A stretch of 64,000 nucleotides of DNA from Bacteroidota bacterium (GCA_023428545.1 JAEYXH010000008.1:124001-188000); one strand, 5' to 3'. Positions 1 through 9,285 are shown, numbered from the stretch's first letter. Translations and numbers: made by a program. Notes: generated from the sequence alone by a model not told the origin.

Positions 1-1225
1 TAAGATAATATTGTACTGCCCCTTCATCAAACCCGGGAAGGAAAGATGTCGAAAATGAATCCCTGAGTGCATCATATCCAAAGAAGGCTGAATCGCGATG
101 TTGGGCAAAGTTATCATACGAATACACCAGCCTAAATCCAGCGGTGTCAAAACTGAATTCGCTGTCAAGTGCAACTTCAAACTGGAGGGGCCCATCCAGG
201 ATTTCCTTATCCTTGAGTGGTTCATACCTGAAAAAAAGATGCTGCCAGCCCATTTCGTTCATGATTCCCATGGTAATGGGCCCGGGAGAGTGAATGGCCT
301 CGCCCGTCCCGGCACTGTGACTCATCAGGGAATTGGGATTCCCGTGTGGAAATGACGATGAATTCAAATGATAAATGCTTGAACCGTCGCTGAATGGATT
401 TGGTGCATACAAAGGTGGCCGGTTGTTATTGTATGCCTTCACTGCCAGCGGGCTGCCTGTATAGACCTGCCTGGATGTCAGCGCCTTAAATAATTCATTG
501 GAGGGATTTCCATAAACAGATATATCATCCAGGTGTCTTCTTTGGACATCCTCCACAAAAGTGTCATAAATTGCCGGACTGTTATCAAAAAAACCCAGAT
601 GACCGCTTTGGGCATCTTTATCAACATAAAAAAAACCGGTAAAACCAAGCCCATGGGCAATTTCATGCAATACAGTCGAAACAAAATCATATTGATTGAC
701 AGGCGTATCTCCATCAATCCCAGTATACCAGGGAACAGTAGAATTAAACCGGGAAATTATATCAGGATTCCCCGGACCCGTCAGCTGCTTTTCCATGAGT
801 TTTTCGACCAACGCGACTGGATAATATACCCCAGGTTTGGGGGCACCATCGAAATCGACAAAATAATCGGAAGGCCCGCAACTGGCCAGTGTATTGCTCC
901 CTAGATCCTGCCATCGGGCTTCAATATAAATAGGCACGCCGGAACTGATCAGCGATTCCCAAATGGATATCGCATACTCGAACGCTGTTTTTACACTATC
1001 GGGAAACCCTATGTAATTAACCACGATATCGGCACCTGAGCCGGCAGATTTTAGCTGTTCCAAAAACTCGCGAGGGGGTGGAATAAATGATTTTTCAACT
1101 TGCCCCGAAGCATAGCAAACCGGAGGGTCTGCCTTCAAAGGGGATTTTTGCCAAAGTTTCTGTGACATACCTGGCAGGGTTACAAACACTGCCACAACCA
1201 ACAATATCTTCTTTATGTGTATCAA
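1..1225 (-). CDS. Secreted zinc metalloprotease (zincin), 3' end outside window
   Basis: An open frame of at least 408 codons runs from a TTG at 1225 off the left edge of the window. The first ~20 residues (IHIKKILLVVAVFVTLPGMS) look like a signal peptide, so the product is probably exported. HEIAHGLGF starts at about residue 187, giving zinc ligands H187 and H191 with catalytic E188, and an IMNEMGW segment near residue 320 looks like the Met-turn that closes a zincin active site. The order HExxHGxGF, LYAP, SSIYHL, NSLMSH, GEAIHSPGP, IMNEMGW resembles a secreted Bacteroidota protease family that often carries a C-terminal sorting domain; that end is not visible. No ATG lies near the signal peptide, hence the TTG start. 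The exact peptidase family and substrate are unknown. Confidence 0.75.
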   Translation of the reverse strand, partial: MIHIKKILLVVAVFVTLPGMSQKLWQKSPLKADPPVCYASGQVEKSFIPPPREFLEQLKSAGSGADIVVNYIGFPDSVKTAFEYAISIWESLISSGVPIYIEARWQDLGSNTLASCGPSDYFVDFDGAPKPGVYYPVALVEKLMEKQLTGPGNPDIISRFNSTVPWYTGIDGDTPVNQYDFVSTVLHEIAHGLGFTGFFYVDKDAQSGHLGFFDNSPAIYDTFVEDVQRRHLDDISVYGNPSNELFKALTSRQVYTGSPLAVKAYNNNRPPLYAPNPFSDGSSIYHLNSSSFPHGNPNSLMSHSAGTGEAIHSPGPITMGIMNEMGWQHLFFRYEPLKDKEILDGPLQFEVALDSEFSFDTAGFRLVYSYDNFAQHRDSAFFGYDALRDSFSTSFLPGFDEGAVQYYL

Positions 1226-1329
1226 CTTTCAAAATATTTCAATGGAATACTAACCGACCAAAATAAAACAAATAAATCGGGAAACTGGATGATAGAAATT
1301 CTAAAAAATTTGAAATTGTCTCGTAGGTG

Positions 1330-2796
1330 TCAAAATAACGGACTGATCAGATAAGCCAGAGATTCCCTGGACTTGTCATACCAGGGTCGTTTCCGCCATT
1401 CGCTCAGCAGGACCTCCCTGCTGTTACGCATGTCCACTTTCACATACGCACCCAGTTGTCGTGCAAATTGCTCGCTGTAAATAAATGCGTTCACTTCGAA
1501 ATTCGTCTCCAGGCTGCGGAAGTCGAAATTTGCGGTACCCACCGATACAAATGAACCGTCGACCAGCAGGATTTTGCTGTGGATAAACCCTTTCTGGTAG
1601 AAAAATATCCTTACCCCAGCCTCCAGCAGTTCATCAATATAGGAGTTGGAAACCCACTTGGGTAACAGGGCATCAGACTTGCCGGGAATTACAATTTTCA
1701 CATCGATACCTCCCAGGGCGGCCGTTTTTAAGGCGGTAAGGAGTGATGGAGTTGGCATCAGGTAAGGAGTTACAATGGTAATTTCACGACGGGCACAGGT
1801 GATCGCGGTAAAAAATGCCTGGGCGATACTGTCCCAGTCCGAATCAGGGCCACTGGCACTAATCTGTACCGGAATGCCGGGATCATCGGTGAAGGGTCTG
1901 AAATAATCCCTTCCTACCAGGTTTTCGCCCTTGACAAAAAACCAGTCGGCTGCAAATACCACCTGAAGGAAAGCAACCGCATTGCCTTCAATCTGAATGT
2001 TGGTATCGCGCCAGAAACCAACTTTCTCGTTACCATAGATGTACCTGTCGGCAAAGTTGATGCCTCCCGTAAATCCTGTATCCCCGTCGACTACCACTAT
2101 CTTTCTGTGATTCCGGTAGTTTACCTTTCCGGTAAGCCGGGGAAACCGCACCTCCATAAAAGGGTATAGCTCGACCCCGTTTTCTTTTAACTCACGGATA
2201 TAACGTTTCCCCAGACTCCAGCTGCCAACATCGTCAATAATCACCCTGACCTGAACCCCTTCCTTTCGCTTTCGGATCAGGATATCCTTTAACCGGTTAC
2301 CTGTTTCGTCATCCTCGATGATATAATATTCAAGATGGATGTGGTGCCGGGCTCTCTCCAGGGTCGCGAAAATTGCGTCAATGGCCTTTTTCCCGTTATT
2401 CAGAATCTTCACGTTGTTACCGGAAGTTAAGCTGGCATGGGAATTATTCAATAACAGGGATATCAGTTTCCTGTAGTTTTCCAGTTCAGGAGGAAGTTGG
2501 AATTCCTTTTGCTGAAGATTCCTTAATTGCTTGTTGGTTAAGTTCCTGTATTTGCCAAGGGCTTTTAGTCCACGGCGTGAAAATATCTTGTTCTTTCTGT
2601 ATTCCTGGCCAAAAACCAGATAAAATACCAGTCCGATCACGGGCAGAAGTACCAGCACCATGATCCATGCAGCCGTTTTAAAGGGTGACCGTTTTTCAAG
2701 TACAACAATGATAGCAATGGCTATACTGGTAATCAGAAAAACAAGCGATAAAACTTCCCAAACAGACAGATTTTGAAAATTCCAGTCAAACCACAT
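1330..2796 (-). CDS. cls: Cardiolipin synthase (phospholipase D superfamily)
   Basis: Joins two phosphatidylglycerol molecules into cardiolipin and glycerol at the inner membrane. The 488-residue protein has two N-terminal membrane segments (about residues 12-33 and 40-63), the arrangement of ClsA-type enzymes, followed by two PLD domains. The HKD signatures are NHRKIVVVDG near residue 230 and HSKILLVDG near residue 406, each followed by the usual GG/GT and N residues. The C-terminus WRKRPWYDKSRESLAYLISPLF fits the family's end, and the length matches ClsA. It is transcribed alone, between the protease gene and ribD. No truncation is seen. Confidence in the family is high; whether ClsA or ClsB chemistry applies cannot be told from sequence alone. 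Confidence 0.93.
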   Translation of the reverse strand: MWFDWNFQNLSVWEVLSLVFLITSIAIAIIVVLEKRSPFKTAAWIMVLVLLPVIGLVFYLVFGQEYRKNKIFSRRGLKALGKYRNLTNKQLRNLQQKEFQLPPELENYRKLISLLLNNSHASLTSGNNVKILNNGKKAIDAIFATLERARHHIHLEYYIIEDDETGNRLKDILIRKRKEGVQVRVIIDDVGSWSLGKRYIRELKENGVELYPFMEVRFPRLTGKVNYRNHRKIVVVDGDTGFTGGINFADRYIYGNEKVGFWRDTNIQIEGNAVAFLQVVFAADWFFVKGENLVGRDYFRPFTDDPGIPVQISASGPDSDWDSIAQAFFTAITCARREITIVTPYLMPTPSLLTALKTAALGGIDVKIVIPGKSDALLPKWVSNSYIDELLEAGVRIFFYQKGFIHSKILLVDGSFVSVGTANFDFRSLETNFEVNAFIYSEQFARQLGAYVKVDMRNSREVLLSEWRKRPWYDKSRESLAYLISPLF

Positions 2797-2889
2797 GATC
2801 CTGAGTTATATTGCAAGGTAAATTTAAAAATCAAATAAACGAAAACCTACCCCTTCGGGAAAATATGGCATAATAAATTGTTTAGGAAT

Positions 2890-2920
2890 CAGCATACAGG
2901 ATCACAGATTCTGTATGCTG
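2890..2920. repeat. Inverted repeat enclosing the ribD stop codon
   Basis: CAGCATACAG (2890-2899) and CTGTATGCTG (2911-2920) form a perfect 10-bp stem with an 11-nt loop that holds the ribD TGA. No run of T follows on the minus strand, so it is a transcript-end hairpin rather than a clear intrinsic terminator. Confidence 0.5.
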
Positions 2921-3954
2921 TTTAAAAGAACAACCATCCGGTCTTCATTGAAAGTTTTGGTAAACGCGACCTCCCCCTGGATTTCGGGAGACCGGATCCC
3001 CGAACCAAGTAAGACTGGCCCCGTGAAAAGGTGCGTCTCATCCCAGAGACCCTGCCCGATAAAGTGCTCCAAAGTTTTTGCTCCACCTTCGACATACAAC
3101 GAGAGAATATCCCTTTTATAAAGATATTCAATGAGTTGTGGTAGTATATTTTTGGTGAAATCGAGCTTGACATATTTTACTTTCCCAATGGAGGAGCTTT
3201 CCCTTTCCGTAAAGACAACGGTTTCTTCGGTTCCGTCGAGCAGGTTAGAGTTGTCAGGGACCTTGCCGGTCCGGTCAATCAAAAGTCGCAACGGAGAGGG
3301 CCCTGCCCAATCCCTGACCGTAAGGCTCGGATTATCGGCAATGGCCGTTTGGGTACCTACCAGGATTGAAGCTTCTTCTGACCGGCACTTGTGGACGAAT
3401 TGCCGTGACAAAGCATTGGTGATCCATACCGGTTTCCTTTCTCCCCGGGCCGCGTCGGGCGCCAAATAGCCATCGGTACTTTGAGCCCATTTAAGGATTA
3501 TATATGGTCGATTCTTCTCATGAAAAGTAAAAAACCGCCGGTTCAACCATCGGCATTCCTCTTCCAGAATACCCGTCACAACTTCAATTCCGCTACCTCT
3601 TAACTTTTCGATACCCCTCCCCGAAACTTCAGCAAAGGGATCGGAGGTGCCAATAACCACCCGGGGAATACCCATCTGGATGATCAGGTCACTGCAAGGA
3701 GGGGTTTTGCCAAAATGGGCGCAAGGTTCCAGGGAAACGTAAAGGGTACATTCCTTAAGCCAATCCTTATTTTTCACCGAATTAATGGCATTTACCTCAG
3801 CGTGGGGTCCACCGCATTTCATATGGTATCCTTCGCCAATAATCAGGCCTTTGCGGACAATGACACACCCCACCATCGGATTAGGTGCGGTGGTGCCCGA
3901 ACCCAACAATGCCAGATCGATGCATCGTTTCATGAACAATTGGTGTGTATCCAT
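2902..3954 (-). CDS. ribD: Bifunctional diaminohydroxyphosphoribosylaminopyrimidine deaminase / 5-amino-6-(5-phosphoribosylamino)uracil reductase
   Basis: Catalyses the second and third steps of riboflavin synthesis. The N-terminal half is a cytidine-deaminase fold with zinc motif HAEVNAI near residue 51 and PCAHFGKTPPC near residue 77. The C-terminal half is a dihydrofolate-reductase-like domain (LKWAQSTDGYLA, then ILVGTQTAIADNPSLTVR, then YVEGGAKTLEHFI). I chose the ATG at 3954, giving 350 residues beginning MDTHQLFMKRC, because family members start there; an upstream in-frame ATG at 3978 would add eight residues. The stop codon lies in the loop of a hairpin (2890-2920). It is divergent from prmC; the other riboflavin gene here, ribF, is 3 kb away. 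Confidence 0.93.
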   Translation of the reverse strand: MDTHQLFMKRCIDLALLGSGTTAPNPMVGCVIVRKGLIIGEGYHMKCGGPHAEVNAINSVKNKDWLKECTLYVSLEPCAHFGKTPPCSDLIIQMGIPRVVIGTSDPFAEVSGRGIEKLRGSGIEVVTGILEEECRWLNRRFFTFHEKNRPYIILKWAQSTDGYLAPDAARGERKPVWITNALSRQFVHKCRSEEASILVGTQTAIADNPSLTVRDWAGPSPLRLLIDRTGKVPDNSNLLDGTEETVVFTERESSSIGKVKYVKLDFTKNILPQLIEYLYKRDILSLYVEGGAKTLEHFIGQGLWDETHLFTGPVLLGSGIRSPEIQGEVAFTKTFNEDRMVVLLNSIQNL

Positions 3955-4121
3955 ATCATTTTCTACCTTGAAGGTCATGATCGATTCAGGTATTATAGCA
4001 TGATATCGCCTTTTTTATTTCAGTCAACCCAATTGGACTAAACTGGAAATGAGCCTCGATGGTGTCGGGAATTTCCGGGGCCGATATCATTCAAAAAAGT
4101 AACTTTGTCAAAAATAGCACA

Positions 4122-4961
4122 ATGCAGCCGACAATTCAATATATCCGGAAGGAATTACAATCTGTCTGTTCGCCCGAAGAAACAGAAAGCATGGTTCGCC
4201 TGATATTCAGGCATCTCAAAAATTTCACCCTCACCGATCTGGTACTTAAGAAAGAGGAGACCCTTTCCCCTGAAGAAAAGGAAATCGTGGTTGAAATCAC
4301 CCGACGCCTAAAAAACTCAGAACCACTGCAATACATCCTGGGCGAAACTGAATTTCTTGGACTGACTTTAAAAGTAAATCCCGATGTGCTGATACCCCGG
4401 CCTGAAACAGAAGAACTTATCGGCTGGATTTTGGAATCGGGACAACTTTTTGAGAATATCCTGGACATTGGCACCGGAAGCGGATGTATTGCCCTTGCCC
4501 TTAAGCACCATTTGAAGGATTCATCAGTTTATGCATGTGACATTTCACGTAAGGCACTCGAAACGGCCCGGAAAAATGCAATGCTTAACAACCTCGACAT
4601 CACGTTTATTCAGGCTGACATACTGAAAGACAAAGAATTACAAATAACCGTAAAACCAGATCTCATTGTCAGCAATCCACCCTATGTAAGGGAATCTGAA
4701 AAACTATTCATGGCAGACAATGTGACCCGATTCGAACCTGGCATTGCCTTATTTGTCAATGACGAACAACCACTGGTATATTATGAGGCAATTGCCAATT
4801 TTGCCAAAGAATCGGGAGCTAATGGCGGCTGGCTCTACCTCGAAATCAATGAATCACTTGGGCCGGAAATGGTGGCACTGCTCTCGTCAATGGATTTTGG
4901 ATTTGTTGAAATCAGGAAGGACCTGCAGGGAAAAGACCGGATGATCAGGGCAAGAATCTGA
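4122..4961 (+). CDS. prmC: Peptide chain release factor N5-glutamine methyltransferase
   Basis: Methylates the glutamine of the GGQ motif in release factors RF1/RF2, which is needed for efficient termination. The 279-residue protein has the N-terminal helical domain, then the SAM-binding loop ILDIGTGSGCIAL near residues 113-125, and the diagnostic NPPY motif (SNPPYVRESEK) at about 185-188, which holds the substrate glutamine. I start at the ATG at 4122 (MQPTIQYIRKEL), since upstream codons in the longer frame from 4059 do not resemble the family. It is divergent from ribD and is followed 24 bp later by the DUF362 gene, so the two may be cotranscribed. Confidence 0.92.
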   Translation: MQPTIQYIRKELQSVCSPEETESMVRLIFRHLKNFTLTDLVLKKEETLSPEEKEIVVEITRRLKNSEPLQYILGETEFLGLTLKVNPDVLIPRPETEELIGWILESGQLFENILDIGTGSGCIALALKHHLKDSSVYACDISRKALETARKNAMLNNLDITFIQADILKDKELQITVKPDLIVSNPPYVRESEKLFMADNVTRFEPGIALFVNDEQPLVYYEAIANFAKESGANGGWLYLEINESLGPEMVALLSSMDFGFVEIRKDLQGKDRMIRARI

Positions 4962-4985
4962 ATCAAAAACTTATAAATCGGAGAA

Positions 4986-5870
4986 ATGAGGAGACGTAAC
5001 TTCTTGCATTTTGCAGCATTACAAGCCATATTACCGGTTCCGGCATTTCATGGCATATTTGCAAATAACACCGGATGGTCGGCATCGAAGGATAACAGGA
5101 CATGGATTGCCCGGGAGAAAGACCTGGTCAACTCGCTTGAAAAGGCATTACACCCCATCGGCGGAATTCGCAGGATTATGTCTGGCAGGCCCAAAGTCCT
5201 TGTCAAACCAGTGATGGCTTATAATCAACCTCCTGGAACAGGATACAACACCGATCCGGTTTTGGTTAAAAACCTCATCGAGTGGTGCTATAAGGCAGGA
5301 GCCAGAGAGGTTTCGGTGCTGGACCAAACCCGTGACGAATGGACCCAAACCTATAAGAACAGCGGGATCGAAAGAGTTGCGAAAGATGCAGCAGCCAGGG
5401 TTTATCCGGCCAATGACGAAAGGTATTATTCAATGCCTGAATCCGTGCCTGACAAAAACTTGCTTGTCCATAACGCATTGGTCAATGCAGATATCATCAT
5501 TAACCTGCCTGTAGTGGTCATGCCGCATGGCGAAAAGGTAAAAGGTGCCATCGACAATTACCTTGGACTGGTTTGGGAGCGGGATAAGTGCATCGGATCC
5601 CGACAGTCTTCATGCATCGCATCACTTCTCGGATATAAAGCCCCCCAGCTTACCATCGCCGAAATCTGGCCTGAAAACAAACAATCAGAACTATCAACTT
5701 TAGACAATGAATTAAGGTATATTTCAGTTTCAGACGACATAGTTCTTTCAGATCAGGCCTCAGCGAATATACTTGGATTGGATTACAACCAGGTAAGCGG
5801 TGTAAAAGAGGCTATTTTGGCTGGCCTTGGACAACAAAATCCAATGCCTGAGCAGATTATAAAAGTGTAA
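4986..5870 (+). CDS. DUF362 domain-containing protein with Tat-like signal
   Basis: Encodes 294 residues. The N-terminus MRRRNFLHFAALQAILPVPAFHG has an arginine cluster followed by a hydrophobic stretch, like a twin-arginine signal peptide; tatC is in this window. The body matches DUF362: KPVMAYNQPPGTGYNTDP, then GAREVSVLDQTRDEW, then a conserved INLPVVVMPHGEKVKGAIDNYLGLVW. DUF362 proteins are often linked to iron-sulfur proteins, but I see no cysteine cluster for a cluster-binding site here, so this is the core domain only. The biochemical role is unknown. It follows prmC by 24 bp. Confidence 0.8.
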   Translation: MRRRNFLHFAALQAILPVPAFHGIFANNTGWSASKDNRTWIAREKDLVNSLEKALHPIGGIRRIMSGRPKVLVKPVMAYNQPPGTGYNTDPVLVKNLIEWCYKAGAREVSVLDQTRDEWTQTYKNSGIERVAKDAAARVYPANDERYYSMPESVPDKNLLVHNALVNADIIINLPVVVMPHGEKVKGAIDNYLGLVWERDKCIGSRQSSCIASLLGYKAPQLTIAEIWPENKQSELSTLDNELRYISVSDDIVLSDQASANILGLDYNQVSGVKEAILAGLGQQNPMPEQIIKV

Positions 5871-5951
5871 CGAATTGTTTGGATTCACAAAATCATTTCG
5901 CCACGAATTCGTTAAATTGCACACCGCTTCAATCCGGAAATATTCAGGTAA

Positions 5952-7013
5952 TTGAGAAAATTTGTAAAATACATATTACTGTTTATCAATGTTATCGCCA
6001 TTGGAGGACTTTTTGTCTCCTATGTTTCACTCTATTTCCCGCCCGATAAAGGTTGGTTAATATCCCTTGCCGGGATGGCATATCCATGGATTCTTCTGGG
6101 CAACATCCTTCTTATGATGTTCTGGCTTTTTACCAAGCCCAAATTTATCTTACTATCGCTACTGACCATATTACTGGGATTCAATGTTGCCTCGCGGTAT
6201 TTTCAGCTATCGGGAAGAACCACCGAAGAAGAAGGCATTAAGGTAGTGTCATACAATGTAAAGCATTTTACAGGTACAGGGCGAAACCCATCCAAAGACC
6301 TGGCAGATCTAATCAAGGGCTTCCTGAAAGAAACAGAACCCGACATCATTTGCCTGCAGGAAGTGAAACTTCGGTCAAACCATATTTTCAACCTGCAGGC
6401 TGCCAAGAGTGAGTTTCCATCCATCCGTCATTACCAGTATGCACGGGCAAGCGGAACAGGCGGTTCGGTTACATTGACCCGGTTCCCGATAGTCAAGATG
6501 CAGGAAATCAGGTTCGAGAACTCAGGAAATATCGCCATATGCACCGATGTGGTGGCAAACAATGATACCATACGCATTTTCAACATCCATCTTCAGTCGT
6601 ACCGCATCGATCCTGACAAATACAGGATCATTGGGAGACAGCGGATTACGGATGAAAAAGATTTGGAGGAGGTGAAGGAACTTGGCATGAAATACCGTGA
6701 TGCCGTGAAAATGAGGGCAAAACAAGCACGTGTAATTCATGAAAAGATTAGCAGTTCACCTTACCCCGTCATTGTGTGTGGCGATTTCAACGATCCGCCA
6801 TCCTCCTATTCATATCAAAAAGTACGGGGAGACCTTGTTGATTCATTTGTTGACTCGGGAAGGGGGATCGGACGGACTTACGTTGGCAAGCTACCCTCGT
6901 TCCGCATTGATTATATCCTTCACAGTGACACCTTCGACAGCTATAACTTCAAGGTCTATGATGTCCCATACAGCGACCACCTTCCGGTTGCCTGTGAACT
7001 GATCCGGAATTAG
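5952..7013 (+). CDS. Membrane-anchored endonuclease/exonuclease/phosphatase family protein
   Basis: The 353-residue protein has three N-terminal membrane helices (about residues 6-29, 36-57, 63-80) followed by a DNase-I-like phosphoesterase domain. Catalytic motifs are visible: SYNVKHF, CLQEVKL with the metal-binding Glu, FNIHLQS, CGDFNDPPSS with the Asp/Asn pair, and YSDHLPVACE with the terminal Asp-His. Such proteins are common in Bacteroidota; proposed substrates range from nucleic acids to phospholipids, and I cannot choose. The start is a TTG at 5952 because no ATG lies before the first helix. Its TAG stop (7011-7013) overlaps the convergent ribF stop (7010-7012). Confidence 0.88.
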   Translation: MRKFVKYILLFINVIAIGGLFVSYVSLYFPPDKGWLISLAGMAYPWILLGNILLMMFWLFTKPKFILLSLLTILLGFNVASRYFQLSGRTTEEEGIKVVSYNVKHFTGTGRNPSKDLADLIKGFLKETEPDIICLQEVKLRSNHIFNLQAAKSEFPSIRHYQYARASGTGGSVTLTRFPIVKMQEIRFENSGNIAICTDVVANNDTIRIFNIHLQSYRIDPDKYRIIGRQRITDEKDLEEVKELGMKYRDAVKMRAKQARVIHEKISSSPYPVIVCGDFNDPPSSYSYQKVRGDLVDSFVDSGRGIGRTYVGKLPSFRIDYILHSDTFDSYNFKVYDVPYSDHLPVACELIRN

Positions 7014-7954
7014 ATTGTCATTTCGTTGTCAAGGATCCTGTTTGATTCATGCCGGTCGAGATAAAGCTGCATGACGAGGGCTTCCTTGTCAGGAAATTTT
7101 CTTTCATCCCTGATTTTGTCGACAAACACCAGGGTTATTGCTGAGTCGTAAAGATGACCATCAAAATCAAACAGATTCACTTCAATACTTCTATTATCGG
7201 CATTATTGTTGAAAGTTGGACGGGTTCCGATATTCATCATACCCCTGTACCTGACTCCGTCAACAAGGACAAACACGGCATAAACCCCATATCCGGGGAT
7301 GAGTTTATGAACATCCGACGATTCAATATTTGCGGTTGGGAACCCGATGGTCCTGCCCAATTGCTGGCCTTCAACCACCCTGCCGTGAAGCGTGTAATGA
7401 TATCCCAGGTAGCGGGTTGCCTGCCGGATATCACCTGACTCAAGTGCATTCCGGATTCGGGTGGAGCTAATACTTGCCTCATTTGCCAGCACAACATCCA
7501 GCTTTATGATATCAAAACCGTATAAATCAGCACATTTTTTCAGATCTTCGTAACTGCCTTCACGATTTTTACCGAACCGATGGTCATAGCCTACGACCAG
7601 TGTTGAGGTATGGATTTGGTCGACCAATACAGATTTCACAAACTCGGAATAAGAAAGCTTCGCGAAATCAAGGGTAAAGGGGTAAACAACGAGATGGTCG
7701 ATCCCGGCCTGGCCAAGAAGTTCTATCTTCTCGTCCAGGGTGGTCAGTAGCCTGAGGTTCTGCTCATCAGGCGTAAGTACCTGGCGGGGATGTGGATAGA
7801 AGGTAAATACCACCGACTCACCTCCGGTTTGGTCAGCAATCTCTTTCAGTTTATCCAGGACTTTATGATGCCCCAGGTGAACCCCATCGAAAGTACCGAT
7901 TGTAACGACCGGTTTACTGACTGAAATATTCTTTAAATCCTTATATACTCTCAC
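7010..7954 (-). CDS. ribF: Bifunctional riboflavin kinase / FAD synthetase
   Basis: Converts riboflavin to FMN and FMN to FAD. The N-terminal nucleotidyltransferase domain shows TIGTFDGVHLGHH, VVGYDHRFGKNREG and SSTRIRNAL, the last being the phosphate-binding end of the FAD synthetase active site. The C-terminal kinase domain shows GRTIGFPTANI and MNIGTRPTF. At 314 residues the length is normal. The gene is monocistronic, facing the phosphoesterase gene, with overlapping stop codons and divergent from the lipoprotein gene at 8061. A TATTTTTG -7 box lies 20 bp upstream of the ATG. Confidence 0.95.
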   Translation of the reverse strand: MRVYKDLKNISVSKPVVTIGTFDGVHLGHHKVLDKLKEIADQTGGESVVFTFYPHPRQVLTPDEQNLRLLTTLDEKIELLGQAGIDHLVVYPFTLDFAKLSYSEFVKSVLVDQIHTSTLVVGYDHRFGKNREGSYEDLKKCADLYGFDIIKLDVVLANEASISSTRIRNALESGDIRQATRYLGYHYTLHGRVVEGQQLGRTIGFPTANIESSDVHKLIPGYGVYAVFVLVDGVRYRGMMNIGTRPTFNNNADNRSIEVNLFDFDGHLYDSAITLVFVDKIRDERKFPDKEALVMQLYLDRHESNRILDNEMTI

Positions 7955-7973
7955 TATTTCAAAAACTTGGACC

Positions 7974-7981
7974 CAAAAATA
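7974..7981 (-). promoter_or_regulatory. Possible -7 box for ribF
   Basis: Read on the minus strand, TATTTTTG matches the Bacteroidota TAnnTTTG -7 element and ends about 20 bp before the ribF ATG. I see no TTG-type -33 element at the expected distance, so this is a weak call. Confidence 0.35.
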
Positions 7982-8060
7982 TAAAATAATTATCTTCGCC
8001 TCCGAATATTTCCCCTCAGGGGAATTTATTAATTTTAGCGGCTCAAATTAAAGCATCATA

Positions 8061-9212
8061 ATGAACAACAGAATCATCGTTTTAGCAACATTAATCATTT
8101 TGATTTTTACAGGATGTGACCGTCCCAAAAAATTCGAGATAACCGGAAAAATAACCAATGCTGAAGGCAGGAAGTTATACCTGGAAGAACTGATGGTAGC
8201 CAATATGCGTCCTGTTGATTCTGTCAAAATAGGGAAAAACGGGGAATTTGCCTTTCGTGCCCATACCGGAATGCCCACTTTCTATCTTCTTAAATTATCG
8301 GAGAATAATTTTATCACCCTGCTGATTGATTCAGCAGAGGTAATCAACATAAAGGCTGATGCCCTCAATTTTGCACGACAATATGATGTCGAAGGTTCCC
8401 CGGGATCCATCCTTGTGCAGGAATTAAACGAAAAACTCAACATTACCAAGCAACGGCTTGATTCAATTTCCTCATTATATACCCTTTACGCCGACCGGCC
8501 CGACTTCGGCGAACTGAAGTTGCAACTGGATCAGGCTTACGAGAAAACCGTGCAGGACCAGGTGGATTATTCCACCAGCTTTGTTTCCGAACATCCATTC
8601 AGCATGGCCAGTGTGCTGGCACTATACCAGAAATTTGACAACGAAAACTATGTGGTCCGCGACCTTCACGCACTCAGGGTTGCAGCATCAGCCCTTAATT
8701 CCTTTTATCCGAATTCAGAACATGTTAAGGCCCTGTACCAAAACACCCTTCAACTGATTGCCCAGGAAAGGAATATGCAACTCAGGCAGCTGATTGATGA
8801 AGCCGGATCTGACATTCCTGAAATCGTGCTTCCAGATACCGAAGGGAACCAGATCGCGTTATCCTCTTTACAGGGAAAAGTCATTCTGGTACATTTTTGG
8901 TCGGCCCTTAATCCTGATTCCAGGATTCTGAATCCAGTCCTGGTCGAAGCTTATTCAAAATACCGGCAAAAAGGTTTTGAGATTTATCAGGTAAGCGTTG
9001 ACAAAGACAGGAAAGACTGGCTTGAGGCCATCCAGAGGGATAAACTCACCTGGATCAATGTCGGTGACATGGAAGGCAGCATCCAGGCTGTAATGAACTT
9101 CAATATACAGGCAGTACCCTACAACTACCTCATAGGGCGCGATGGCGCCATTATTGCACAGAACCTGAAAGGCCCCGCACTTGACAAAGCATTGTCAGAA
9201 ATCTTCAAGTAA
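8061..9212 (+). CDS. Thioredoxin-fold lipoprotein (DUF4369 plus TlpA/AhpC-like domain) without CxxC
   Basis: The 383-residue product has a lipoprotein signal (IILIFTGC, Cys at residue 19), a DUF4369-type beta domain (KFEITGKITNAEGRKLYLEEL, VDSVKIGKNGEFAF), a helical linker, and a C-terminal TlpA/AhpC-TSA-like thioredoxin fold from about residue 255 (DIPEIVLPDTEGNQIALSSL, then KVILVHFWSA). In the family the active site after this strand is WCxPC; here it reads SALNPDSR, so both redox cysteines are missing. The later fold features, including the cis-proline region (NIQAVPYNYLI), are retained. It is therefore probably a non-redox, binding or structural paralogue at the periplasmic face of a membrane. 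It is followed by lpxH after a 73-bp gap. Confidence 0.82.
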   Translation: MNNRIIVLATLIILIFTGCDRPKKFEITGKITNAEGRKLYLEELMVANMRPVDSVKIGKNGEFAFRAHTGMPTFYLLKLSENNFITLLIDSAEVINIKADALNFARQYDVEGSPGSILVQELNEKLNITKQRLDSISSLYTLYADRPDFGELKLQLDQAYEKTVQDQVDYSTSFVSEHPFSMASVLALYQKFDNENYVVRDLHALRVAASALNSFYPNSEHVKALYQNTLQLIAQERNMQLRQLIDEAGSDIPEIVLPDTEGNQIALSSLQGKVILVHFWSALNPDSRILNPVLVEAYSKYRQKGFEIYQVSVDKDRKDWLEAIQRDKLTWINVGDMEGSIQAVMNFNIQAVPYNYLIGRDGAIIAQNLKGPALDKALSEIFK

Positions 9213-9285
9213 TCTGAAATCCATTGATAACCAATAAAGAGATATCAATTCCCAAGAGCTTCGAATCCAAAATTTCAGTGAATAT

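Noticed and set aside
98..904. Plus-strand reading frames of 85 and 123 codons at the left edge
   Set aside because: They run opposite to a minus-strand frame with a full zinc-protease motif and signal peptide, and show no family features.
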